Assembly (NCBI RefSeq): GCF_000013225.1
Contig: NC_007776.1
Coordinates: 2,610,501 to 2,674,500 of the forward strand
DNA from: Synechococcus sp. JA-2-3B'a(2-13)
Lineage (GTDB): Bacteria; Cyanobacteriota; Cyanobacteriia; Thermostichales; Thermostichaceae
Reading direction: 5' to 3'
Length of the DNA stretch: 64,000 bases
The notes under the pieces are model-generated. The model was not told the DNA's origin and made no database searches. It saw only the letters and a program-made list of their open reading frames with translations. Shown one piece after another: positions 30,098 through 38,587 of the stretch. Each line of letters starts with the position of its first letter. The stretch's first letter is position 1. Made by a program: the position numbers and the translations under genes.

Positions 30098-31405
30098 ATG
30101 GACTTAGTTTTGGTTTTATTGATTGGGGCAGCTGTTGGTTTCTCGGTAGGCATTTACGTTGCTCGCCAGTATGGGGCCAGTCCTAAACTGGAAATCTGGA
30201 AACGAGAGATTATCAGAGATATATCTTCGCAGCTAAGCCAACGCAGCCAAGAACTCAACAACCCGGACAAAGCACTCATCAAGTTGAGCGAAGGATTGGT
30301 AGACAAGATTTCTCAAAAGTTACAGGAAAAGTTACAGGCCGTCCAAGCTACCCTTGAAGAGTTTAAATTTCGCCTTGCTGACAGCCAGCAAAGCTTGCTA
30401 CAGGACTGGGGCAGAGACTTTCTACAAGCTATATCTGTAAAGTTGGCCGAACATGGCCAGCAACTGAACAATCAGCTAGCCATTCTGGAAAATCTAGTGG
30501 AAGAGGCCAAAGATATTTATCGGCAACTACGGGTTACTATTCAAAGTTCTCATGGATCCGAGATATGCCCAACTGCAAATCAGGACTCCCAGAATGAGCA
30601 GGTTACTCAGGTCATTGGTAAAGCACCAGATCCTGAGACACCAGACGAAGTACTAAGAGACAAGGATGGGACAGCTACTGTTGATATATCAAAGATAGAG
30701 TCGTTCTTAAACTCAAAAAACATAAAGATAAAAAGCATAGCTGCGGAAGAAAAAGAGGAAAAGCTAGATCAAATAGCCGCCTTTATGGGCAGCCGATACT
30801 CTTTTATCAAGAGATTTTATGGAATGGTTAAATCAAACATGAAGAGCGGCAGTTCTTTCTCCCTAAACCTTAGAGACGAACCTCAACAAGTAGTCAGTTC
30901 AACTTGCCAAGTTGCTAAGGAGTTACACGACATCGCATTTTTGGAAGAGTACAGATACTCTAAGGCGCCCAGATGCCTTTTGGTAGCGAGACCCAGTAGG
31001 TCGCCTCAGGCGCTGAATTTTCTGGCAGGGAACTGGCTGGAAAGATATGTTAGGGGCACGCTGATCCGCCTTGTTGCGGCTCACACCAAAAAGATCAGTT
31101 TCTCTTACGTCGCGAATGCCCAAGTTACTTTATCGAATAGAGCCGATTTTGAGATGGATCTTTTCTTCCATATCAATGATAAATTCTACTGGGTGGAATC
31201 GAGGACAGGTGGGTACCAAGATAAAATACAAAAATACTCCAGAATCGCTGATGAACTCGGTCTTCAGGGAAGCCAAGCTTTCATAGTTTTAACTGATGTT
31301 AGTCAAGATACAAAAAGTAGTCTATCTTCCCTCTATCACCTGTCAGTGATTGGCGTCGATGAGGTTGAGTCTACCTTTGATGGGATCCTGAAAAGCCATC
31401 TCTGA
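30098..31405 (+). CDS. Membrane-anchored coiled-coil protein with PD-(D/E)XK nuclease-like C-domain
   Basis: I do not recognise a named family for this 435-residue protein. Residues 4-24 form one membrane helix (VLVLLIGAAVGFSVGIYVA). About 30-150 is a charged coiled coil, then a low-complexity linker to about 230. The C-terminal third reads like a restriction-type nuclease fold: NWLERYVRGTLIRLVAAH, then ADFEMDLFF (candidate acidic residue), then FYWVESRTGGYQDKIQKY. The last is in the place of the usual E-x-K, but here ESR. The layout resembles RmuC (helix, coiled coil, nuclease), and the core recalls the Card1/DUF1887 type; both are inference. A good AGGA ribosome site precedes the ATG. The gene is AT-richer than its neighbours with only two GGATCC sites, suggesting recent acquisition. 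Confidence 0.7.
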   Translation: MDLVLVLLIGAAVGFSVGIYVARQYGASPKLEIWKREIIRDISSQLSQRSQELNNPDKALIKLSEGLVDKISQKLQEKLQAVQATLEEFKFRLADSQQSLLQDWGRDFLQAISVKLAEHGQQLNNQLAILENLVEEAKDIYRQLRVTIQSSHGSEICPTANQDSQNEQVTQVIGKAPDPETPDEVLRDKDGTATVDISKIESFLNSKNIKIKSIAAEEKEEKLDQIAAFMGSRYSFIKRFYGMVKSNMKSGSSFSLNLRDEPQQVVSSTCQVAKELHDIAFLEEYRYSKAPRCLLVARPSRSPQALNFLAGNWLERYVRGTLIRLVAAHTKKISFSYVANAQVTLSNRADFEMDLFFHINDKFYWVESRTGGYQDKIQKYSRIADELGLQGSQAFIVLTDVSQDTKSSLSSLYHLSVIGVDEVESTFDGILKSHL

Positions 31406-31435
31406 AAGTCTGAAAAAGTCCCCAAGAGCATCGGC

Positions 31436-32323
31436 TCAGGCCACAATCTTGACGGCTTGCTCCATACACCACCAGGGATCCTCCGCAAAAGCTGGCATGG
31501 GAGTGCTGCCTGCTTTGCCCAGAATGGCCAGCCGGACTTCCCGATCCAGGCGGGATCCGGCCCCGTAGGGATCTTCTGAGGGAGGTTCCAGCCGTTGCCC
31601 CAGAGGGGGCATCACCATAATGCCCGGCTGCATGCTGGTGCCGCTGACCCAGATTTTGAAGCGATCCACCGCTACGTCTGTTCCTTCTGGCAGCTGCATC
31701 TGCAGCAGGTAGCGGGGGCCAGAGCCAATCAGCAGGCTCTCGTTGGGGCGTAAACGGGCAGGCAGATCTGGTTGATAGGGGTAAACCAAATCCACGCTGT
31801 ACCGCCGCTCGTCAAAGACGGTGACATAAACATGCACTGGAGTGGGGGCTCTGTTTCTCAAGGCAATGGCCAGGTTGCGGCCTGCTTGGATTTGCACTTT
31901 CCCTTGGGGATCCCGCGGCAGGGGGCTCACTTCGGCAGGGGCAGAGCTGCTGGCCGGGGTTTCCAGTTGGAGAAATTCCACTTCCAAGATGCTGCTCAGC
32001 GCATCGCTGGCAGGTTGCAGGTTCAAAAGATTACCAAAAGCAGCCACGTGCTCCAACAGCCGCACCAGCTTGCGAGGCAGGGCCAGTAGCTTCTTCACCG
32101 GGATCCGGAAGGCCGCCAGAGCCACCTCTTCCCCCCGCCGGTAAAAGTGATAAGTGGCATCGGGCAACAGCTCTACCCGCAAGTCCGCTGCTTCCGGGTC
32201 TGTGTAGGTCAGAAGCGGTGAGGCCGGCAAGGCCGCCAGCAAATCGGCAACGGGCATTTGCACTTGACTGGGATCCGCACAGGTGAAAGCCACCCGCAAC
32301 GGCTGGAATTGGATAGAGGACAT
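31436..32323 (-). CDS. DUF4384-like protein without a caspase domain
   Basis: The protein is about 295 residues. The C-terminal half contains IQAGRNLAIALRNRAPTPVHVYVTVFDERRYSVDLVYPYQPDLPARLRPNESLLIG, a pattern I associate with DUF4384. That domain usually sits behind caspase-like (peptidase C14) or kinase domains and may bind ligands. Here no catalytic His/Cys dyad precedes it. Instead there is a short N-terminal region (FQPLRVAFTCADPSQVQMPVADLLAALP) and a helix VKKLLALPRKLVRLLEHVAA. The ATG at 32323 (MSSIQFQPLRV) is chosen over upstream weak starts. It converges on the nuclease-like gene at 30098. Function unknown; it could serve as adaptor for a caspase-like protein encoded elsewhere. Confidence 0.7.
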   Translation of the reverse strand: MSSIQFQPLRVAFTCADPSQVQMPVADLLAALPASPLLTYTDPEAADLRVELLPDATYHFYRRGEEVALAAFRIPVKKLLALPRKLVRLLEHVAAFGNLLNLQPASDALSSILEVEFLQLETPASSSAPAEVSPLPRDPQGKVQIQAGRNLAIALRNRAPTPVHVYVTVFDERRYSVDLVYPYQPDLPARLRPNESLLIGSGPRYLLQMQLPEGTDVAVDRFKIWVSGTSMQPGIMVMPPLGQRLEPPSEDPYGAGSRLDREVRLAILGKAGSTPMPAFAEDPWWCMEQAVKIVA

Positions 32324-32396
32324 GGGGAAAACCTGGAACGGAGTCTGCCGTATTCTCCTGCTCTGAGGTTGCCAGGCAAGCAAGCCAAGCTCTATA

Positions 32397-32424
32397 TTAC
32401 CTGCATTACCTGCTCATTACCTGC
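32397..32424. repeat. Three direct TTACCTGC repeats upstream of psbV
   Basis: TTACCTGC occurs at 32397, 32406 and 32417, the last two as the 11-mer TTACCTGCTCA. They lie in the 330-bp divergent gap between the DUF4384-like gene and psbV, which otherwise shows no clear element. A regulator array is possible; a random tandem slip is equally so. Confidence 0.45.
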
Positions 32425-32653
32425 TCAGTTCTCTCGACTGGGCTGTGGCCAAGTCAGCTCTCGGCCAACAGACTCCCAACAGGCCATAGCTCCGTAATCA
32501 AACTTAACACCAAAGGCAAATGGAACCATTGGGAAACTATCCCGGATCCCATCTGCAAATGATCTCTTAATGGTCTATTCTTGATCCTGTTGTCGGGTTT
32601 GTGGCTGGAGTGGAGCCCACCTCTCCTCTTTCTAGGCTGATCTACGGAGAACC

Positions 32654-33196
32654 ATGTTTAGCAAAGCTTTTTCTTTTCAGAAGGTGTTTGCGCCAGCGCG
32701 TCGTCGGTTGCTTGTCCTGCTGTTGGCTGCGTTGATGGCTGGGTTTGGCTGGGGTCTGGCTCCAGTGTTTGCAGCTAGGGATATTCCTGCAGTGGCTCTG
32801 TCGCCAACTGAGTCTATTACCTTTACCGAAGCCCAGTTGGCCAAAGGGAAGAAGCTATTCAACACCGCATGCGCCCAGTGCCATGTGGGCGGCCAGACCT
32901 ATCCCAACCCGGATGTGAGCTTGAAGCTTTCGGATCTGGAGGGGGCAACTCCCCCACGGGATAATGTGCTGGCGATTGTGGATTACATCAAGAATCCAGT
33001 CACCTATGACGGGGTGGAGTCTCTGTTGGAGTATCACCCCAACACCCAGCTCACCAGTGAGTATCCACGTCTGCGCAACCTCACCGACGAGGATCTGAAG
33101 CTGATTGCGGGCTACATTCTGGTGCAGGCCAAGACCGTTCCCGGCTGGGGTGGTACCAAGAACGAAAGCCACAGCGACCTATCAGCCTATCTCTAA
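32654..33196 (+). CDS. psbV: Photosystem II cytochrome c-550
   Basis: This 180-residue precursor is an extrinsic lumenal PSII subunit that stabilises the oxygen-evolving cluster and its Ca/Cl supply. The first 40 residues are a signal peptide (RRLLVLLLAALMAGFGWGLAPVFA) with a likely AxA cleavage. The mature part carries the haem site CAQCH and the second axial histidine in LLEYHPNTQL. The C-terminus NLTDEDLKLIAGYILVQAKTVPGWGG is typical. The ATG at 32654 follows ACGGAGA. The stop overlaps the ATG of psbV2 (TAATG), so the two genes are translationally coupled. Confidence 0.97.
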   Translation: MFSKAFSFQKVFAPARRRLLVLLLAALMAGFGWGLAPVFAARDIPAVALSPTESITFTEAQLAKGKKLFNTACAQCHVGGQTYPNPDVSLKLSDLEGATPPRDNVLAIVDYIKNPVTYDGVESLLEYHPNTQLTSEYPRLRNLTDEDLKLIAGYILVQAKTVPGWGGTKNESHSDLSAYL

Positions 33197-33693
33197 TGCC
33201 GCATCTGGATCAGAAGTTGCCTATGAGATGGCGGATCCCGTCTCGCCTCTGGGCCTGGGTCGGGATCCTAGCTTTGTTGTGGCTGGGGCTGGCCAGTCCG
33301 GTGGCTGCCCGCATTGATCCTTACGTGAACCAGTATTTGCGGGTGAGTGGCCCTGTGGAATTGCCTCTAGATGCCGCAGGGCATACCCTCACCTTTACCC
33401 CAGAGCAGCTCACGGACGGCAAAAATCGTTTTCAGTCCGCCTGTTTGAATTGTCATGTGGGCGGTGCCACTTTGCCGGCTCCCAACATTTCCCTCTCTTT
33501 GAAGGACTTGCGCGGTGCCACTCCACCCCGAGATACCCTTCAAGCCTTGATGGAGTACCAGCGGGATCCCCGCAGCTACGATGGCTCGGATTCCAGCTAT
33601 GGATGCCGACCTGTACCCCCTTCCTGGATGGACGACGAAGCCGTAAACTACCCGGCTCCGACCGCTAAGCGGTACGGAGCGGGCTTTCAGTAG
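33196..33693 (+). CDS. psbV2: Cytochrome c-550-like PsbV2, 3' end replaced by an IS
   Basis: Signal peptide LWAWVGILALLWLGLASPVAA, then a c550-type fold with haem motif CLNCH and the family stretch LRGATPPRDTLQALMEYQRDP. Where PsbV has EYHPN, this protein has YGCRPV, consistent with the Cys axial ligand I recall being reported for PsbV2. psbV2 directly behind psbV is the known cyanobacterial arrangement. After residue 149 (SWMDDEA) the frame enters the right end of a TnpB element, giving a foreign tail VNYPAPTAKRYGAGFQ. Rejoining the flanks gives EALNSPLPLGEGFRGEG and a stop, so the native end was apparently already replaced by an intergenic repeat. The haem domain is largely kept; whether it still folds is unknown. 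Confidence 0.85.
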   Translation: MPHLDQKLPMRWRIPSRLWAWVGILALLWLGLASPVAARIDPYVNQYLRVSGPVELPLDAAGHTLTFTPEQLTDGKNRFQSACLNCHVGGATLPAPNISLSLKDLRGATPPRDTLQALMEYQRDPRSYDGSDSSYGCRPVPPSWMDDEAVNYPAPTAKRYGAGFQ

Positions 33694-33720
33694 CCCTGAG
33701 CCTGTTCTGCTCTACCAGAG
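33643..33720 (-). ncRNA. Putative omega (re) RNA scaffold, copy C
   Basis: Right-end hairpins identical in plan to copy B lie at the tnpB 3' end. The predicted guide on the minus strand would begin GGCTTCGTCGTCCATCC, that is, psbV2 sequence. The 5' limit is uncertain. Confidence 0.4.
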
Positions 33721-34876
33721 AACAAAACAGGCCCGAACCTCTAGGCTGGTTTACGGCAGCCCCCAAGAGCGCAATCACATTCGCACCATTCAAATCCGCA
33801 TCCCCTTCCCATCCACAGTGCCCACACTTGAACGACTTGCCACTGCGGTAGGATTGCGCAGGGTCGGGATGGATATGCAAACACCGGTGGCAGGTCTGCG
33901 ACGTGTAGGCAGGCGGCACAAGAATCAGAGAAACCCCTGCAACCCTCGCCTTGTACTCCAGAAACTGACGTAGTTGGTAGAACGCCCAACTGTTGGTCCT
34001 ACGCCGCTCGGCTTTGCTGCGTGGCTGTTGATTGACCCTTTCCCGGATCCCTGTCAGGTCTTCCAGAGCAATAGCGCTGTTGGTAGCTTTTGCCCTAGAG
34101 ACAATAGCTTTGGAGATGCGATGATTGACCCACACTTGAAAGCGTCTCTCCTTTCCAGACAGCCGTTGCAACAGTTGACGGCATCTGCGCCGCGAACTGC
34201 GTGTGCCCTTACTGGCTTTGCGTTGGAGTACCGCCCTCAGTCGGGAGTAGTGGTCTCGGACTCTGTTCAACTGCTGTCCATTCCAGTTGTCCCCCTCTGA
34301 CGTATGGGCAATATCCGTCCTCCCCAAGTCCACCCCGATCACCTTGTCGGTATCTTGTTGCTTGGGTGGCTTTTTCTCTACGCAAATCTGGATATAGTAG
34401 GAGCCATCTTTGCGCTTGACCAGGGTGGCAGATTTGGGGTTGGAACCAGCCAGCATCCCACGCTGGTAGTTGCCAATGGCCAGTTCAAAGCGTTCTCTCC
34501 CTTCAACCGTGGTCAGCGACACCGTCCAGTCTTTTTGACGGAACGAAAAGATGCGAGCGTCGTAGGTAACAAAGCCGCTCTTAAACTCCTTGACGGGACG
34601 CTTTTTCTGCTTAGCCACTTTGCGGGAACCCGCTACCCGTCTGCACACCTGTTGAGCCAAGTTACTGGACAAGCCAAACCGGGCTCGAATCTCGTAGTAG
34701 CAAAGGGATTGCAGTTTGACCGCGTTGACGATCTTCTCCGGCGTGTTCTGGTTGACCCAGTTCAAGGCTTGGCCAAAAGCCTCCAAAGTCGCGTCCAATT
34801 TGGCGGCTTGTGACTGGGACGCCTTGAGCTTACAGGAGACGGTCAGGACTTGGCTCATAAGTTCATTGTACTTCAT
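33665..34876 (-). CDS. tnpB: TnpB RNA-guided nuclease, copy C
   Basis: About 403 residues; RuvC Asp in GVDLGRTDIA, Glu in ALEDLTGIR, final Asp in DADLNGANVIALL and the zinc ribbon CHRC/CGHCGW are all intact. It differs from copy B at scattered positions. The largest block is around EKKPPKQQDTDKVIG where B has EAEPSPPQRTGRVLG, so the copies are separate lineages rather than a recent duplication. The likely conserved start is MSQVLTVSCKLKASQ (ATG at 34858); the ATG at 34876 adds six residues. It encodes an RNA-guided DNA nuclease thought to favour element retention. Confidence 0.92.
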   Translation of the reverse strand: MKYNELMSQVLTVSCKLKASQSQAAKLDATLEAFGQALNWVNQNTPEKIVNAVKLQSLCYYEIRARFGLSSNLAQQVCRRVAGSRKVAKQKKRPVKEFKSGFVTYDARIFSFRQKDWTVSLTTVEGRERFELAIGNYQRGMLAGSNPKSATLVKRKDGSYYIQICVEKKPPKQQDTDKVIGVDLGRTDIAHTSEGDNWNGQQLNRVRDHYSRLRAVLQRKASKGTRSSRRRCRQLLQRLSGKERRFQVWVNHRISKAIVSRAKATNSAIALEDLTGIRERVNQQPRSKAERRRTNSWAFYQLRQFLEYKARVAGVSLILVPPAYTSQTCHRCLHIHPDPAQSYRSGKSFKCGHCGWEGDADLNGANVIALLGAAVNQPRGSGLFCSLVEQNRLRATESPLRTA

Positions 34877-34992
34877 CAAAGCGCATTCCTCCCGGCAGTG
34901 ACCCTACGGGTACAGTGCGGGGCTCCTGCGATTTCTAGCTGAACTCCCCTCTCCCTCTGGGAGAAGGGTTTAGGGGTGAGGGTTGACGGCTT

Positions 34993-35733
34993 TCAAGATT
35001 GAAAAAGGCGGGAATAGAGCTGTTGGTGGACTTGACAATCGCGTTCTTGTAGGAGGGTGAAGCTGCCCAAAGCCGGCCAGCTGGGGGAGAGGTTTGGCCT
35101 TTCGGCCCGCTTCACAACCGGCAGGATCTCTTGGTGTACCACTGCCTCGATGGGCTCGTACAACTGAGCCAATAGGCTTTGCCCCTCGGTATGCCCCAAA
35201 GGTACCAGACGCACCGCTGCCGAGACCAGCCCAGTGAGGGAGGAGAACAAGAAGGCACGCAGGGTATCTTCCAACCCAATGCCCGCCTGAGCGCAGATCC
35301 AGCCAAACACCACGGAATGATGCAGTGGATCCCCCTCTGCCTTGGGGACAGAGATTCCCCAGGTGCGTTCTGCCAGTTGAGCTAGGCGTTTCCCCAAATC
35401 TAGGCTGGCTTGGCGCGGCTCTGCCGCCCAACGGGTTGCTTGCAGCTGTTGCTGCAGCTTCTCCACTCCCGACTCGGATCCCAATCGGGATAGACGATGG
35501 GCCAAGGCACAGGCTCTGCCCTCGGTGGGGGCTAAGCCCATGTGCAAAACCCCCAACAGGTACTGCTGCACCCCAGCCCGATCGCGAAGTTGACCCGCTT
35601 GAACGGCAGCTTCCAAGCCCCAGGAGTGGGAATAAGCCCCAATCGGCAGGGCAGAATCGGTGAGCTGTAGCAACAGATAGAAAGTGCCGCTGGATCCTGG
35701 AGAAGTAAGTTGGGAGGAGAGCTCACCACGCAT
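34993..35733 (-). CDS. ureF: Urease accessory protein UreF
   Basis: This all-helical protein of about 246 residues joins UreD and UreG to load nickel into urease. Family marks are LLQLTDSALPIGAYSHSWGLE at about 26-46, then GVLHMGLAPTEGRACALAHRL and HSVVFGWICAQAGIGLEDTLRAFLFSSLTGLVSAAVRLVPLGHTEGQ. The C-terminal tail needed for UreD binding is present (RAERPNLSPSWPALGSFTLLQERDC). The ATG at 35733 is used; a TTG three codons earlier is also open. It lies 12 bp downstream of lrtA on the same strand, so it may share its transcript. A hypA gene at 40272 also belongs to nickel handling. Confidence 0.93.
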   Translation of the reverse strand: MRGELSSQLTSPGSSGTFYLLLQLTDSALPIGAYSHSWGLEAAVQAGQLRDRAGVQQYLLGVLHMGLAPTEGRACALAHRLSRLGSESGVEKLQQQLQATRWAAEPRQASLDLGKRLAQLAERTWGISVPKAEGDPLHHSVVFGWICAQAGIGLEDTLRAFLFSSLTGLVSAAVRLVPLGHTEGQSLLAQLYEPIEAVVHQEILPVVKRAERPNLSPSWPALGSFTLLQERDCQVHQQLYSRLFQS

Positions 35734-35745
35734 CTTCACCAAGCC

Positions 35746-36318
35746 TTAGCGGGGGCGGATCAGGCCATAGCCGCCATGGTTGCGGACGTAGATAACGTTG
35801 ATCTCGCCATTTTCGATATTGCGGAAAACGTAGAAGTCGTGATCCACCAGCTCCAACTGGTGCAACGCTTCCTGAACCGTCATGGGTGGCATGGCGAAGT
35901 ATTTGGTGCGCACCACCTCTGCGGGTAACTCCGCTTGCCGTTCCGTATTTAGCGGATCGGTGACGGGCTGCTGGGCCACTGCCACGGAGGTTTTGGGGGT
36001 GTGGCGGACGCGGTGAATGCCGTTCCGTTCTTTGTATTTGCGCAACTTGCGGGCCAGCTTGTCGGCCACACGGTCGATGCTGGCATAGAGGTTTTCGCTG
36101 CTTTCTTCCGCCCGGATCACGGTGCCATTGGCGTAGACGGTCACTTCGGCAGATTGGCTGGCACTGATACGGGGGTTGCGGGCTACCGATAGATTGACAT
36201 CAACCTCACTGGTGATCTGGGCAAAATGACTGACAGCACGCTCAATTTTTTCTTGAACGTAGCTGCGGATGGCGTCGGTAATCTCGACGTTTTTCCCTTG
36301 GATCACAAGCTTAGTCAT
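35746..36318 (-). CDS. hpf: Long ribosome hibernation factor, light-repressed protein LrtA
   Basis: This 190-residue long-form HPF (LrtA in cyanobacteria) dimerises 70S ribosomes into 100S particles during darkness or starvation. The N-terminal domain runs from [21 protein letters not shown] to [13 protein letters not shown] (about 100 residues). After a linker the C-terminal dimerisation domain reads [55 protein letters not shown]. The ATG at 36318 has GGGAGAG upstream. The upstream region of almost 880 bp is non-coding; a long 5' leader that governs light-dependent mRNA stability is known for lrtA and would fit here. Confidence 0.96.
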   Translation of the reverse strand: MTKLVIQGKNVEITDAIRSYVQEKIERAVSHFAQITSEVDVNLSVARNPRISASQSAEVTVYANGTVIRAEESSENLYASIDRVADKLARKLRKYKERNGIHRVRHTPKTSVAVAQQPVTDPLNTERQAELPAEVVRTKYFAMPPMTVQEALHQLELVDHDFYVFRNIENGEINVIYVRNHGGYGLIRPR

Positions 36319-37197
36319 GAGGACTCTCCCAGTCATGTCGGTTTATACCTGAGATAGCGCCTCATCCCCACCTGGGATCCCTCTAACTCTGGAAAGCGAT
36401 CCCAGCTCACAGGCGACGTCAGCCCTTTAATTGGCAAAAATGGAGCCCTGTCATCAAGGGTGAGCAGATCGGCTTTGGGAGTGGCACTAACCTCTTGGGT
36501 TAAGTCTAGGTTAACATCTCGCTCAAGGATCTCTGCCAGAGGTTAAGAATAAATTTAGGCTCTCTTAATGTTTCAGAGATGTTGAATTCCAGATTTTCCC
36601 GAATCGCAGGAGCTCTGTAGAGAAGCGGGATCCCCGCCCTGCAAGACATGCACTTCTATTGGCTGTGTTGAGTGTCTTTGGGAAAGGTTTTTTAGAGTTT
36701 AAGTTGCAAGTTCCTCAGTCAAAAGCCAAATCTATCATCAAACCCATAGACAGATCTAGCCTGCTAAAAATCTTCCTGAGCTGGATTCTGAGTTGGTTAA
36801 ACAATGTCTCTAACTCTGACCTGTTTTTGAGAGACTAAACGTGGGCCGTATTGCCCATAAGCTCGGCAATCCAGATGCTTCAGCTTTCCTCCAGAGTATG
36901 TTGGTATTATCCTACAGCCTAGCAGCATCTTGATTCGATAGCCATTGACAGCAAAAATGAAGGGATATTGATATAAATTAAGCTTTTTATCGATTTTTTA
37001 TCAATATGAGGCTTTCGACTTGAGAGATGGTGTTGTTGTCGGTATTAGCTTTGACAAGCCTGTCGTTCACTGTTCCATGCTGTAAGGTTTCTATCGGAGA
37101 GCTACATAAGTACATAAGAACTTGGAACTCGGTTCTGCCGCTGCAGTCACCTTGAGGAGCGGTGGGGAGAAGGCCAACTCTTTCCGGGGTGGCTGAA
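36319..37197. other. Long non-coding gap upstream of lrtA
   Basis: Almost 880 bp without a credible gene lies between the divergent lrtA and PLP-lyase genes. It is AT-richer than the surroundings and nearly free of GGATCC. It includes two AGGTTAA blocks near 36510 and 36540, and runs of T/A around 36960-37010. It likely holds the lrtA promoter and leader and the promoter of the lyase; I see no defined site. Confidence 0.5.
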
Positions 37198-38490
37198 ATG
37201 CTACCCTCGAAACCAGCTTGGTGTGCAAAAGGTGGGGCAGACTGGGTGGGCGGAGGGATCCCGTTGAAGGCGGCAGAGCTTTTAGACAGAGCAGAAGAGG
37301 CTCTACAGGAGCAGTTTCAGGCGGTGGAGAAGACCCTCAGAGAGAACCTGGCGCGGGTGCTGCGGGCCTTTCGCGACCAGCGGGTGGGATCCCATCACTT
37401 TGCCGGGGTGTCGGGGTATGGCCACGACGACCAGGGGCGGCAGGTTTTGGATCGGGTGTTTGCCCAGATTATGGGCTGTGAGGCAGCAGTGGTGCGGCTG
37501 CAGATGGTGTCTGGTACCCATGCCATCGCCTGTGCTTTGTTTGGGGTGCTGCGTCCGGGGGATGAGCTGCTGGCGATTACCGGCCCCCCTTACGACACCC
37601 TTGAAGAGGTCATCGGTCTGCGGGGTTCCGGGCGGGGATCCCTACGGGAGTTTGGCATCGGTTACCGCCAGTTGGATTTGCGGGAGGGAACTGTCGATTG
37701 GCAGGCCCTGAAAACCGCCCTCAGACCGCAAACCCGCTTGGTTCACATTCAGCGGTCCTGTGGCTACGATTGGCGGCCCAGCTTTTCCATTGCCCAGATT
37801 GCCGAGATGATCCAAATGGTCAAAGCGCAAAACCCCGAAGTTGTGGTTTTTGTGGACAATTGCTACGGCGAATTTGTGGAAACCCAGGAGCCAACCCATG
37901 TGGGCGCAGATCTGATTGCCGGATCCCTGATCAAAAATCCGGGGGGCACCCTCGTTCCCGCAGGGGGCTATGTGGCCGGGCGGGCAGAGCTGGTGGAGCA
38001 AGCCGCTTGTCGGTTAACGGCTCCGGGCATTGGTTCGGAGGGGGGGGCAACTCTAGATCTCAACCGCCTTCTGTTTCAAGGCTTGTTCTTGGCCCCGCAG
38101 ATGGTGGCCGAAGCGGTGAAGATCGCCCATCTGGCGGCGCAGGTGTTTTCTGATCTGGGCTACCCGGTCTCGCCTCTGCCTCAAGCTCCTCGCACCGATA
38201 TCATCCAGGCCATTCAATTGGGATCCCCGCAAAAGCTGCAGGCCTTTTGCCACGCCATTCAAAACAGTTCTCCTGTGGATTCCTACCTCACCCCAGTTCC
38301 GGAGGTGATGCCCGGTTATGCAGACCCGGTGGTGATGGCAGCAGGCACCTTTATTGCCGGGAGCAGCGCCGAGCTGTCTGCCGATGGGCCGATGCGGGAT
38401 CCCTACACCGTCTACTTGCAGGGGGGAACCCATCTCTACCATGGGCGGCTGGCCCTAGAAGCCGTCTTGCAAGCTTGGGAAACCCTGTAG
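37198..38490 (+). CDS. PLP-dependent methionine gamma-lyase-like protein (aluminium-resistance family)
   Basis: This protein of about 430 residues is a fold-type I PLP enzyme of the YnbB/aluminium-resistance family, related to cystathionine beta/gamma-lyases. Marks are GSHHFAGVSGYGHDDQGRQVLDRVFAQ and VVRLQMVSGTHAIACALFGVLRPGDELLAITGPPYDTLEEVIG. The HIQRSCGYDWRPS and VFVDNCYGEFVE stretches follow, with the Schiff-base Lys in GSLIKNPGGTL. All are present. The true reaction is uncertain for the family. The start is unclear: ATG at 37198 is taken, GTG at 37162 lies upstream, and TTG at 37264 behind GGAGGG would match homologues that begin near KAAELL. Confidence 0.88.
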   Translation: MLPSKPAWCAKGGADWVGGGIPLKAAELLDRAEEALQEQFQAVEKTLRENLARVLRAFRDQRVGSHHFAGVSGYGHDDQGRQVLDRVFAQIMGCEAAVVRLQMVSGTHAIACALFGVLRPGDELLAITGPPYDTLEEVIGLRGSGRGSLREFGIGYRQLDLREGTVDWQALKTALRPQTRLVHIQRSCGYDWRPSFSIAQIAEMIQMVKAQNPEVVVFVDNCYGEFVETQEPTHVGADLIAGSLIKNPGGTLVPAGGYVAGRAELVEQAACRLTAPGIGSEGGATLDLNRLLFQGLFLAPQMVAEAVKIAHLAAQVFSDLGYPVSPLPQAPRTDIIQAIQLGSPQKLQAFCHAIQNSSPVDSYLTPVPEVMPGYADPVVMAAGTFIAGSSAELSADGPMRDPYTVYLQGGTHLYHGRLALEAVLQAWETL

Positions 38491-38587
38491 GCCAACAGTT
38501 TGCTCTCGGCTGACCAACTTTTCGCTCAATCAATCAGGGGGTAGGATCAGTCTACAGTTGCCATTCTTTAGAAAGGGATCCCTTCCG

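Larger units (their letters stand above)
33643..34938 (-). mobile_element. IS605-group TnpB-only element, copy C (complete)
   Basis: This 1296-bp element has the same ends as copy B (CTAGAAATCGCAGGAGCC to GGGTAGTTTAC), in reverse orientation and preceded on its own strand by TCAG (34939-34942 read in reverse). The left-end hairpin has one changed base (GGGTCACTGCC), which weakens the stem. It lies in the 3' part of psbV2, pointing against it. Beyond the left end is an intergenic repeat whose translation reads NSPLPLGEG. Confidence 0.9.
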
